From assembly GCA_907165065.1 (NCBI GenBank), contig OU015544.1, positions 2,801,501 through 2,865,500 of the forward strand: DNA of 64,000 nt. The letters are read 5' to 3'. The notes under the pieces were generated by a model. The model worked only from the letters and a program-made list of their open reading frames with translations. It was not told where the DNA came from and searched no databases. The stretch comes from Caprimulgus europaeus. Its lineage: Eukaryota > Chordata > Aves > Caprimulgiformes > Caprimulgidae. A program made the translations under genes and the position numbers. Positions 54,857 to 64,000 of this stretch are shown in pieces; position 1 is the first letter of the stretch; each line of letters starts with the position of its first letter.

Positions 54857-54958
54857 CCAGAGCATCTCATAGCCCCATGGAGGGGATCGCTGCCACCGTT
54901 CCTGTCACCAGAGCATCTTGAAGCCCCACAGAGGAGACCGCTGCCACCATTCCTGTCC
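54857..54958. repeat. 51-bp tandem duplication, two copies
   Basis: CCAGAGCATCT starts at 54,857 and again at 54,908. Each copy continues with AGCCCCA, GAGG and CGCTGCCACC and ends TTCCTGTC. The copies differ at several positions. Confidence 0.8.
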
Positions 54959-55489
54959 CTGCACAGGCTCAGTGGTGGCTTTGCAGGACAAGCTAGCCCT
55001 TACCCGGGTTGTGTGTGTTAGCCCGGTGCCACTGCGTGCTCCTTGAGCACATCAGGTCATAGCACATGACAAAAGCCTCCACTGCAGTCATTGCTGAGCT
55101 GCCTGGCCTTGACCTGCATCCAGGTCGTGCTGATGGAGCAGATGTCTGGGGAAGAGCCCACTGGAGTGTCCCGAGAGCCCATGCCAGCGGCAGCGTGCCA
55201 TGGCCAGCCTGCATATGTGGCATGGCCACCTTCAAAATGGCTTGGAAACAGCCTGGCCACTGCTGCGTTCCCATCACTCGGCTCCTTTTTGAAATAGAGT
55301 TGCTTTGGGATCATTTAATTTTTATCTAGGTGGTGGTGGCACCTCGCTGGGTGTTCTTAGTCCCCAACAGCTGGGGCGAGTGGGGAAATGTGGCTTTTTG
55401 TCACTGCTGTGCGGGGCTTAGAGGAGCTGACACTTCACACCCCAAGGGAAATGCAGATGAGCAGCACCCCGAGCTGCCATGAGAGGGTC

Positions 55490-56100
55490 TTGCACCCCGA
55501 CGGGTGTGGGGGGGGCGGGTCTCAGGGCCCGTCGATGGCAAACGCAGCTTTAAATTCCCCATTTGAATATTTCAACAAGTATTTCCAGCCCCGGCTGTGC
55601 CAGCACGGGCCGCAGCCGTCGGGGAAGGGGAGCCCCGGTTCGGTGGCAGCCGGACGGGCAGGGGTGGGCGGTCGGGGCGGGCAGCGGGGCGGGCAGGGGC
55701 GGGCAGGGGCGGGCCGTCGGGGCGGCAGCTCTTTGTGTCGGGCTGGCGCCTGCCTGCCGCCGCAGCCGGGACAAAGCGGAGCGGGCTGAACCCCCCCAAG
55801 ACTGCAGCTCCCAATTAGGGCCACGGCGGCGCTAATTGGGGGGCGAGGGGGGGGTGCGGTCACGGCCCCGGAGCCCCAATTACCCGCGGGGCCGCCGCTC
55901 TGTCTGCCGGTCCCGATCGCGGATCAATAGACAAAGGGCAGCGCTGGGCCCCTGCCCCCTCACACCTCCCGTTCAGCGCTGCGCACCTGCGCTCCATCCG
56001 CGCAAAGCACCTGCGCACGCCACCACACCTGCGCGCTCGGGGCGGGATGCGCAGCCGCGGTGATGCCTCCGCACCTAAGGCCGGACGTGATTTAAGGGGC
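55490..56100. promoter_or_regulatory. CpG-rich motif cluster downstream of TBX2
   Basis: The block holds GGGCGGG-type GC boxes (55,660-55,725) and CCAATTAG (55,811-55,818) inverted to CTAATTGG (55,832-55,839). A third CCAATTA lies at 55,876-55,882, a T-box half-site TCACACCT at 55,960-55,967, and three CACCTG E-boxes at 55,984, 56,008 and 56,026. It looks like a CpG-island promoter or enhancer. In human a small single-exon transcript (C17orf82) is annotated shortly after TBX2, but no matching protein is recognisable here. Confidence 0.45.
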
Positions 56101-56559
56101 TGAGCCAGGCTGGGCAAGGTTAGTGGGTGGTTGCGGGGTTGCTATGCACCCCTCTTCCATCCTGCTTCTCCCGGAGCCCCGGTATGGAGCACAGCTTGTC
56201 TTTGCAGCAGCCAGCTCGGGTGAGCCCCCCTGCTTGTCCCAGGGCGTCTTTTCCCGTGGAGCCCTCTGCCCAGGTTCTTCTTCCCAAAGGTTCCTTCGCC
56301 CCCTCACTCGGTTAAACCCCGTGGGGGCACATTCCCTTCCACCCCCCGCTCTGGCCTGGCGTGGGCTGCAGCCGTCGAGGCTGTTTTGTGCCACAAGGTT
56401 CCCAGAGCCGCTTTGATCTGTGCGGGTGTTCGGGGGGGTTAAAAACATTATCGGGAAAAAGCAGCTGTTTGTTTTGATGCAAAGCTCTTTCTTGCCGCAG
56501 GCACCGCTTGCTCTGTCTTTGCTCGAGGGCAGGAGGGGAAAGGAGAGGCTCTGGGTTTA

Positions 56560-57180
56560 TTCCGGTTGTTTACAGCGGCGGGTGACAGTGAGGGAGAATC
56601 GGGACCATCGCCCCGCCGGGCCCTTTCCCAGACCTTCCCCGGAGCCGCTTCGGGAAGGGAGGAGGCGCGGCCGCGCCCCGGTGGATCTCTTCTCGGGACA
56701 TCCGACGGGACCAAGTCCCCAGCTGCCCCCTCCGCTGCTCTCCTGGGGGGCCCGAACCCCTCTCAACCCCCTGCTCCCCCCGGAACGGGCCTCGCAGCGC
56801 CGCTTTGCTCCGGAGTCACAGGAAAAAAAACGAGGTTTTTCTTCCCGGGGATGTACCTCGGCTCCGAAACGTCCCGTCGGGCCCGGGCAGCCGCCGTGTC
56901 CCGGCCGGTCCCGGCCGTGCCCGCTGCTGTCCCAAGTTTGTCCACCAGGTGGCGCAGTCGCGCCGCGCCCCGGTGGCAGGTGGTCGCGGGTGGGACGGGC
57001 GGTGGCGGGGATGTTCGCGGGGGTTCAGCGGGGGAGCGGGCAGGGGTCCTCGGGGGGCTAACTGGGGGGGGATCAGCTCCGAGGGGGCGGTCAGTGGTGG
57101 GGCTCTCTGGGAGAGCAGCCAGTGACGCGGGTCCTCGGAGAGGGTCACCAGGTGAGTGCGTTTGCAGCAGCCCACACCAC
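56560..57180. promoter_or_regulatory. third downstream CpG island
   Basis: About 600 bases of CpG-dense sequence contain repeated CGGGTGGGAC- and GGGGATGTTCG-type GC-rich words and short runs of G. No exon is supported although frames are open in several phases. It ends with an HIV-unrelated, ordinary unique sequence after 57,180. Confidence 0.5.
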
Positions 57181-57379
57181 CAGTGAGCCCAAGTTTTGTC
57201 TTCTCACTGCCCACACAGGTCGGGGGGGTCTGCAGCAGTGACCCCCTCGCAGGCCTCACTGTGCCCAACTGTCTGTTCCATGCTATCCTGCGGTTGAAAA
57301 GAGCCTGGTGCCATTCCCCAGCTGGGTGAGTTCTGCCAAAAATGTACATATTGCACCTATAGACCCTTCAGAGAGCAGC

Positions 57380-57665
57380 CACTGCTCGCTCCAAAGCACC
57401 AACAAGCAGCCAGCAGTTACAATCCATCTTCTGATTTTTATATTAACGGGTGAAATTGTGCCAGAAGAGCTGCCCCTCCCCCTCACCAGGTTGGCATCGC
57501 TGTAACCGGTGACATCAGCACAGGTACCCCTGTCCTTCGCCTCCTCTTGATTTCTGTAAATGCTCCTTGGGCCTGGCATGCTTGGTCATTCTTTGGAAAG
57601 AAGATCTAATTAAAAAGAGACAGCTCTGTCCAGGGACAACCTAATTGTCTTTGCAAAATGACCTT
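57380..57665. promoter_or_regulatory. weak candidate conserved element
   Basis: This AT-rich unique sequence has TTTTTATATTAACGGG near 57,436 and GATCTAATTAAAAAGAGAC and CCTAATTGTC between 57,602 and 57,650. It gives three homeodomain TAATT cores. No repeat or ORF explains it. Confidence 0.22.
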
Positions 57666-59616
57666 GTGGAGATCTTGGCTCCTTTCCCAGCAGAAAGGTG
57701 TTGTCAGTGCAAAATCCTGTGCAGCTGGAGGGGAATTGGTTAAAGACTTTTGGGAAATAATTCCCCAGGCTGGGAAATAATGAGCTGGTGGAGACACTGT
57801 GATGCTGTCCTCCCTGCTCTGGCTGTGTCAGGGCTTGGGGACACACTCAAAATGGCTTTAAAAGAGACAAATCACACACCCCAGGGTTCAGCCAAGGTAA
57901 ATACCAACAGGTTTCCCATTGCTTCCCCGTGTGCTAAATACCTGTGCTTTCTCCCCACACCAGTGAGAAGGTGGTTTGGGTGCTAAAGCCTCCAAAGCAT
58001 CCGAGATTCCCGAGTGATGGATACAACCATCCCTGAGCTCACCCTGTCCCCTCCCTGCTCGGCTCCATGGAGATGCTGCGAGGGGAGCGTGTCACCAGCT
58101 CCCACTGACCCCTCATTCCCCCGAACCCCTCATCCCTGGGACATTTCTTGGGACAAGAGCTCTCCTGGTCTCCCAGGCAGCAGGAGAGCCGGCCTCCACG
58201 AGAGGGAGCGTTTGCAGGGATTTTTCTCCCAGCTGGACTGAGGGTTTTTTGGTTTTTTTTTTTGCTTTGGTTTGGGTTTTCTTGGTGTGGGTTTTTTCTT
58301 TTGTTTTGGATTTTTTTTCCCCCAGTTATTTTTAAGCAGGGACAAATCCCTCCAGGCCACCACCAGCCCCAGGCTGACAGAGCAGGCAGCCGGGGCCCTT
58401 TGCCTGCATGAAGCCCTGTGTGAAATATCCATTTTCCTAGAGAGGGGGGAGAACTGGGCAGAAATCTCAGCTTTCCTGAGAGAATTGTCATGAGTTTAGG
58501 TGACAGGAGGGGAAATCCTGCTCTTTCTCTGGGTGGGTGGCAGGTCCTGTCCTTGTGTCCCACCATGGGAACAGGAAAGATGTTTTCCTCCTTTTGCCCC
58601 ATTCTTTAAAGAGGGGAAGAAGTCCCTCTCACTGGGGTGACTGGTCAGTGTTGTGACTGGTCTTCAAGTGTGGGCCAGGGCACAAGGCTGCCCTGGCTAC
58701 AAGAGAGGGGCTGAAGAAGCCTCCAACCATGGGGAGCACTGGAAGGTGCATCATCACTGGGCCGGGTCACCCAGGTGAGGATGGTTGGAGGGACCCTGTC
58801 CCTGGGATACCCCAGTGTGGCTCCTCATGGCAAAAAAGTGGTGTTTGCAGCTCACACACTTGCCTTGTGACCTGGGGTGACTTCCTGGGACCTCACTTCA
58901 GGACTGGAGGGGCTCCCACCACCCCCTATCTCACTGCTCCCCTCTGCAAGGTCTGGCTGCTTTGAGACCCCAGATGCCTCCAGAATGGGAAAAGGCTGTT
59001 TAGGATTTCTCCAAGTGATTACCACAATCCAAGGCCAAAATCCTCACTTTTGAGGGTGCAGGATCAGGCCCTGGCATGTTGGTGGCCACGTGTGCCATGT
59101 GTTGTTTGCAAGAAAGATGCACCAAGAGCCCAAGTCCTCATAGGGGACCTGGGTCCTGCCTCTCCCTGCCCTCCCTGCGTGTCCCTGGAGCCTGCAGATG
59201 CTCAGGCTGCCCTATCTGCAAATTGCAGAGCAGATTATCAGCGGGTGCGTTGGAGATTAGAGACTCGTATTTATGTCTGCTTCCCCCAGAGCCGGGGTGG
59301 CCGGAGCTGGGTTTGGTGCAGACTCTTTGGCACCACGGGGCTGATACTGGGGTAACCTTTTCCTTTCTTGGGAGTGCTGGAAGGAGGGCTGAGATGATTT
59401 TCAATTAAGGAAAAAAGAGAAAGGAACACACAACAAAAACAACAACAGATTCCTCCATCAGGCTGGTGGGAGGGAAGTCAGGTGCATCTCTGAGATGCCA
59501 CCAGTTTGTGCAAGCTGTGACCAGTGAGGCAGGGAGTGAGTTACTGGGGAGGTTTGACCCCGTGTGCTTCTTCAGCCGCCCTTTGATGATGTAAGTTTTG
59601 GATCAGGAACCCAATG

Positions 59617-59752
59617 AGAAGCCCTGAGATGGTGGGTTTGCAGCTGTGGGATGCAGAAAAGCCCTGAGATGGTGGGTTTGCAGTTGTGGGATGCAGAAAA
59701 GCCCTGAGATGGTGGGTTTGCAGTTGTGGGATGCAGAAAAGCCCTGGGGCTG
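59617..59752. repeat. 40-bp tandem repeat, 3.3 copies, nearly identical
   Basis: GCCCTGAGATGGTGGGTTTG starts at 59,621, 59,661 and 59,701, and a partial unit starts at 59,741. Copies 2 and 3 are identical; copy 1 differs by a C for T. The high identity indicates recent expansion and probable length polymorphism. Open frames on both strands arise from the repeat. Confidence 0.96.
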
Positions 59753-62179
59753 TTTCCACTTTGCTGCCCCAGCCCCGCAGAGCGTGTGCAGGTGCAGTGC
59801 GTGCTTGTGCTGGGTCACGGAGCCCGGCATGGTGCCAGCAGAGCATCCTCATCCAAAGGGAGTCACATTTTTTTTCCTCTGAGGGCTCTGGTTAGAAGAA
59901 GTGGCAAAGATTTTGCTCTGTGTTGAGCTTTCCTAGACAAAACATGTGCCCAGCTTCTCCAAGCAAACCTCCCAGGCCAGCCCAGTGCCAGGGCTGGTGG
60001 GAGCAGATAGCCCTGACCAGCCAGAGCGGCTTGACAGGCTCAGTGCAGCGGTGTTCATATAAACAATCACATGAATGAGTACAAATCTCATCACATCTGT
60101 GCTTCTTCAGGCCTCCTGCTTTGCTAACCCCTCGCAGGGGTCCTGCATGGTCTCTGGGTGAAGAAACTCTTCCCAATGAGCTCCGAGATGCTGCTGTGGG
60201 TGCTTGGCCCTCGTGGCTGTGTCCCTGCAAAGCCTTTTGGGTTTGCTTTTTTCAGAACTGTTTCCATGAAGCTTAAAAAAAGAAAGGTAAAAAAAAAGAT
60301 AAAAGATTAAAAAGCTGTTCAAACTCCTTGGCTGTTTTAAACCTGGTGTGAGGCTCTGGTGGCTCTGTTGGGGCAGAGATTCAGCTGAGGCTCTTGCCCG
60401 CCCTTGGCTCTTGCTCTCCGTTGGCTGGTGGCCCATTGCCGTGAGGAATGGGGCTATCTCAGCAGGTTTTTATAGTGTGTTCAGTTAAGAGCTCAGCAGC
60501 AGAAGTGGTCAGTGCCCAGCAAATGTGGGAACCGCAGGTTTAGCCTGGAGCATTTTAAGAAGGGAAGGGTTTTTCTCCCACCAGCACCATACCACGTGTG
60601 CCTGCTGAACACTGCCAGCTCCCCGGCAGCCACAGGCCTCCGTGTCTCCTGTTTCTCCTCCCAAATCTTTCCAAGAAGTGCTGCTGGAGTGAAGCACCTG
60701 GGGTGAAGCACCTCAGCTGGTGCTTCAGAGCCTGGTGTGGGCTCCTGGGAGTCAGGGCAGGAAACACCACGGGAGCTTTGATGACAAAAAAAGTTTTTTA
60801 TGTCTCTGCTGAAAGGCTGTTGCTGGTTCACCTCTGGGCAGGGGAGGGATGTGAGCAGCAAAGGACTGGGGCAGGCAGCAGAGCTTGAGAAAGCCGCTCC
60901 CCGGGGAGCGGGGCTCTGGCAGAGCAGGCTGGGTTAAGCGAGGATGAGAAAAGCAGGCTTAGCCCTCTGCTCACCCGGCAGATCCATTTCCGGCTGCTTT
61001 TCATCTCACCCGGGTTTCAAAGCCATCTTCATCCAGCACCGACACTGCCGCCAGCCCCGGCACGGCTTCAAAGCAGGGCTGTCCTGGGGCGCCCGGGAGG
61101 GAGGGGCACATGCACAGGCGGGATGGGGTGGGACTGTGACCCAGCAGCACCTGCCACCCCATGGGACCCACATCCCTGGGTGCTGGGAGGGTCTGGCCTC
61201 CAGCGACCCCCTGTGCACTGGGATTCTGCCCCTGTGATGGGTCTGGGGCTTCCCAGGGATGTGTGATGGTACAGGGCTGCCCATGGGGACATGCTCATGG
61301 CATGTCACTTGTCCCACTGTCCTTAGCCCTGGAGACTGGCTGCAGACATCACCCAGATGCTCTTTCTCCAGACTCTTTGTCCCACTAGCATAAAGCTCTG
61401 CCTTGCAGCAGGGAGCAGGATCACCTCTAAGCCAGGGACCAGGGATCTCTCAGAGTTTGCGTCCCCTTTTTATATTCTCACTTACCAAAATTTCTTCTTT
61501 TTTCTCCCATCAGTTGGAGACAATCACCAGGAGCAGCTGGTGGTACCTGCTGTCACTTACCCAGTTCTGGGGGGACACTGAGGATCCCACGATGCCTGTG
61601 GGTCTAGACACTTAGACCACCTGCAAATGAGAAGATAATGAGTAACTCGGTGCCCAGCAGAGCTGTGATGGTGTTGGCCATCAGGATGGATATTTTCACA
61701 GCTTGGGTGATGCTGGTGGATCCCCACTGTCACAGAAGGACTGTTGCCCAAAGCTGAGGGCTCTCCCGTGGTCCAAGTGAAGGATGGGAATGGGATCTGC
61801 TCCATCCCGGGTCGTGAGTGACTGATTTCACCCCAGCAATGCTGCTTTGGGCAGCAGTTCAAGGTTCATGGTTTAGTCTGGAGGCAAGACCTGAATTCAG
61901 CTGATGATGATTTCTATGCAGTCACTGGAAAGACTCTTGGAGTCAGCAGTTGGAGTTGCTCTTCCTTTTTGGCTCTTCCTCAAGTAAGAAATACCAGATA
62001 TGCAGCACGCTCTGGTGCAAGCAGTGTCTGCTCTCTGGGAACAGGATCCCCAAAAGCCAAACACTCTTCTGGGCCTCGTGGGGTGTTTTTGGGGGGCAGC
62101 CCAGGCAGTGCTGGGGCACAGTGGAGTCAGAAACTTGGGCTGCCTAAGGATGGATGCACTTTTTTTTATTAACCCCAAG

Positions 62180-62620
62180 TGAAAATGTAGAGGAACGCTT
62201 GGAAGATGAGCAGCAAACCTCCCCAGATGGAAATGTGCTGCCCAGACTCTTCTCATCTTGGCCTTTATTTGCTTGCCGAGCACCCGGATGCGATTCCTAG
62301 GTTGTTTTTTTTCCAAGAGCTCTTGCTTCAGCGAATCTGTCGGGAGAAGTGCACTTACTGCTCGGTGACAAAACGCATTCTTGAGATGGAAAAAGCTCTT
62401 TTCGAGGAAAACATGACATTTCAATGGAAAAGTAACTTTGCATGCTGTTTCTAATTTTAAAGCTCTGCCTTGGAATGCTCCCATGGACTTTGAAATCAGA
62501 GCTGGCTATTATGCTTTCCAGGTTTTATCCACCTTTCCCATACAACTTCAAATTGCTCCCCCTGTTAACGAGACAATATTAATTCTGTCTTGGTGGATTT
62601 TGCATAGACCACTTCCAAAG
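62180..62620. promoter_or_regulatory. candidate conserved noncoding element toward TBX4
   Basis: This is a 400-base unique segment of even composition. It has CATTTCAATGGAAAAGTAAC, TTTGCATGCTG, TTCTAATTTTAAAGC and GTTAACGAGACAATATTAAT words. It lacks repeats and coding frames of note. The texture suggests a conserved element; position between TBX2 and TBX4 makes a limb or lung enhancer possible but unproven. Confidence 0.3.
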
Positions 62621-62764
62621 TACAGTTTCCCTTATCCCATCCCTTTTTTCTTTTTCTTTTTTGCTTTTTTCCCCCAGCTATAAATTCCTTTAGGCCAGAC
62701 TCTGGGAACTGCATAAGCCCCCTTACCTGGCTGATGCTTCCTGAATGGATGAAGGAATGAATGT

Positions 62765-62925
62765 GCTTCCTGGTATTGCTCTGGACTAAGATTAACTCTT
62801 ACAGCTGCATGCTTCAAATGAATGCATCTGCTCATTTGTATATAATTTAATCTCCATTAAACATGCTAGTGTTAATTTCCCTCTGTTAATCTGACCTGTG
62901 TCATAAGGGAGAAATGCTGGTGGTT
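62765..62925. promoter_or_regulatory. candidate conserved noncoding element toward TBX4
   Basis: This short AT-rich block has AAGATTAACTC, GCATGCTTCAAATGAATGCA (with partial symmetry), TATATAATTTAATCTCC and CATTAAACATGC words. The right end is a poly-T/poly-C run at about 62,923-62,942. It holds several homeodomain cores in 130 bases and no ORF. Confidence 0.32.
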
Positions 62926-63185
62926 TTTTTTCCCCCCCCCCCTGTATTTTGCATAGTCCTGGTTTGGCCACACTGTGCTTTGCTCTTTTAAAGCAAAGGA
63001 GCAAACCTGGGTGAGAGCCAAGCGCTGGGGCTGGCCAGAGCCAGCAGAGGGGAGGCGAGAGCAGAGATTCTGCTTTTCCTCACTTTGCAATAAATTTCAG
63101 AAGAGAGGAAAAAATGTCTGCTTTATTATATTTCCCAAAGTAAGAGTGATCTGATCAAGCTGAGAATAACAGTGGTGACAACCCT

Positions 63186-63360
63186 TGGAACAGGCTGCCC
63201 AGGGCAGTGGTGGAGTCCCCATCCCTGGAGGGATTGAAGAGTCGTGTAGACACAGTGCTGAGGGACATGGGTTAGTGGGGACTGGTCAGTGTTGGGTTCA
63301 TGGTTGGACTCAATGATCTTAAAGGGCTTTTCCAATCGAGGCAATTCAGGGATTCTGCAA
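63186..63360 (+). mobile_element. CR1 LINE fragment, short 3' end, sense
   Basis: It reads GGAACAGGCTGCCCAGGGCA, ATCCCTGGAGGGATTGAAGA, GACACAGTGCTGAGGGACAT and GATCTTAAAGGGCTTTTCC and ends GGGATTCTGCAAT. It is the same subfamily as the copies at 26,817 and 33,986. Only about 170 bases remain. Confidence 0.93.
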
Positions 63361-64000
63361 TAGCAATCCATCTAATAGCAAGCCAGCAAATTTAGATGAA
63401 GCAGTGGACAGGCAGAGGTTGGGGAGCTTTCCTCATCCCCTCAATTCAGAGATCAACCACAGAGCTCCTGTGTTTCTCCTGCAACACCCTATGTCACCCC
63501 ATCTCCATCCCCTGAGCCCCTGCTGCCTGCTCCTTGTCTCAGCATTAAACCATTGCACCAACCATCAAACCCTCCTGGAACCCAAGGACACATCCTTCCC
63601 ATCCCCTGTGGGACCACTGACCCAGCACCTCTCTTCTTGGCAGAGCTTCTGCCGGCGAGGTCCCGCTCTCCAGGGGAATATTTATCCTGGGAGATGATAT
63701 CGTGGTGCTGCCCGAGCTGTCCTGTGAGGGGAAGCACAAACAGGTTCGTTTAAACCAGGTCACCCCTTTAACAGGTTTCAGTGGGTTTCACTGTAAAATG
63801 AATTCATTTCAACAAACCCTTTTTTGATAAATTAAACCAGCACCGCTCTGTGTATCATTTCTATAAACAATCTTCTCTACTGTTTACCTAACCTGGGCAC
63901 GCAGAAACTCTCACACATTAAATATTAGATGAAAAGGGGCTATGAAAGCTTTAAATATTTTTTTTTTTTTTTTTTTTAAAACAAGAAAGCCACCATGCCA

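Larger units (their letters stand above)
53111..64000. other. intergenic region downstream of TBX2 (toward TBX4)
   Basis: No further exon could be supported; in particular no T-box sequence of TBX4 is present. It contains CpG islands (53,130-54,170; 55,490-56,100; 56,560-57,180), tandem repeats (53,668; 54,857; 59,617), a T/G-rich run at 58,241-58,325, AT-rich candidate elements and one CR1 (63,186). Between 57,700 and 62,150 the sequence is otherwise unique and featureless. Confidence 0.75.

Noticed and set aside
60704-60727. Perfect 9-bp inverted repeat TGAAGCACC / GGTGCTTCA
   Set aside because: Short, next to a direct repeat of the same word and without other motifs; expected occasionally by chance.
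53111-64000. First exons of TBX4
   Set aside because: No frame resembles the TBX4 N-terminus or T-box; the gene must begin beyond the window or be unrecognisable here.

Overview
The window is vertebrate nuclear DNA, almost certainly from a bird. It contains spliced vertebrate genes, five fragments of CR1 retroposons of the avian type, a piece of an avian endogenous-retrovirus LTR, compact introns and strong CpG islands. It holds the conserved BCAS3-TBX2 neighbourhood; in amniotes TBX4 normally follows, but no TBX4 exon is seen before 64,000. All identifications come from reading the sequence and from family knowledge; no search was run.

Region 1 (1-29,205) is the 3' end of BCAS3 on the + strand. 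The penultimate coding exon (5,398-5,565) and the last coding exon (28,315-28,463) join in frame across a 22.7-kb intron. A 3' UTR follows, with an AATAAA at 29,181. The intron holds one LTR fragment, one CR1, a 56-bp tandem repeat, several AT-rich complex-sequence blocks that look like conserved noncoding elements, and a nearly 150-bp hairpin at 23,985-24,132. In known genomes the last BCAS3 introns are gene-poor and adjoin TBX2/TBX4, so distant enhancers are plausible here.

Region 2 (29,206-42,531) is intergenic. It contains a 26-bp tandem repeat, two CR1 copies, and from about 38,080 a GC- and CpG-rich domain leading to TBX2, interrupted by a (AAT)30 microsatellite.

Region 3 (about 42,532-53,110) is a complete TBX2 gene on the + strand. 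Its seven coding exons have GT/AG introns and consistent phases and predict 696 residues. TBX2 is a T-box transcription factor, mainly a repressor. The T-box is spread over exons 1-4 (residues about 98-280). Introns 2, 3 and 5 contain candidate regulatory blocks, including a perfect palindromic homeodomain P2 site in intron 3. A CR1 sits about 60 bp before the exon-7 acceptor.

Region 4 (53,111-64,000) is the TBX2-TBX4 side. It has further CpG islands, a compact motif cluster at 55,800-56,075 (inverted CCAATTAG sites, three CACCTG E-boxes and one T-box half-site), a recent 40-bp tandem repeat, AT-rich candidate elements at 62,180-62,925 and a last CR1. No other protein-coding gene could be supported. 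The most notable undescribed items are the long hairpin, the P2-site block, the 55.8-kb motif cluster, and the upstream ORF with two possible starts in TBX2.
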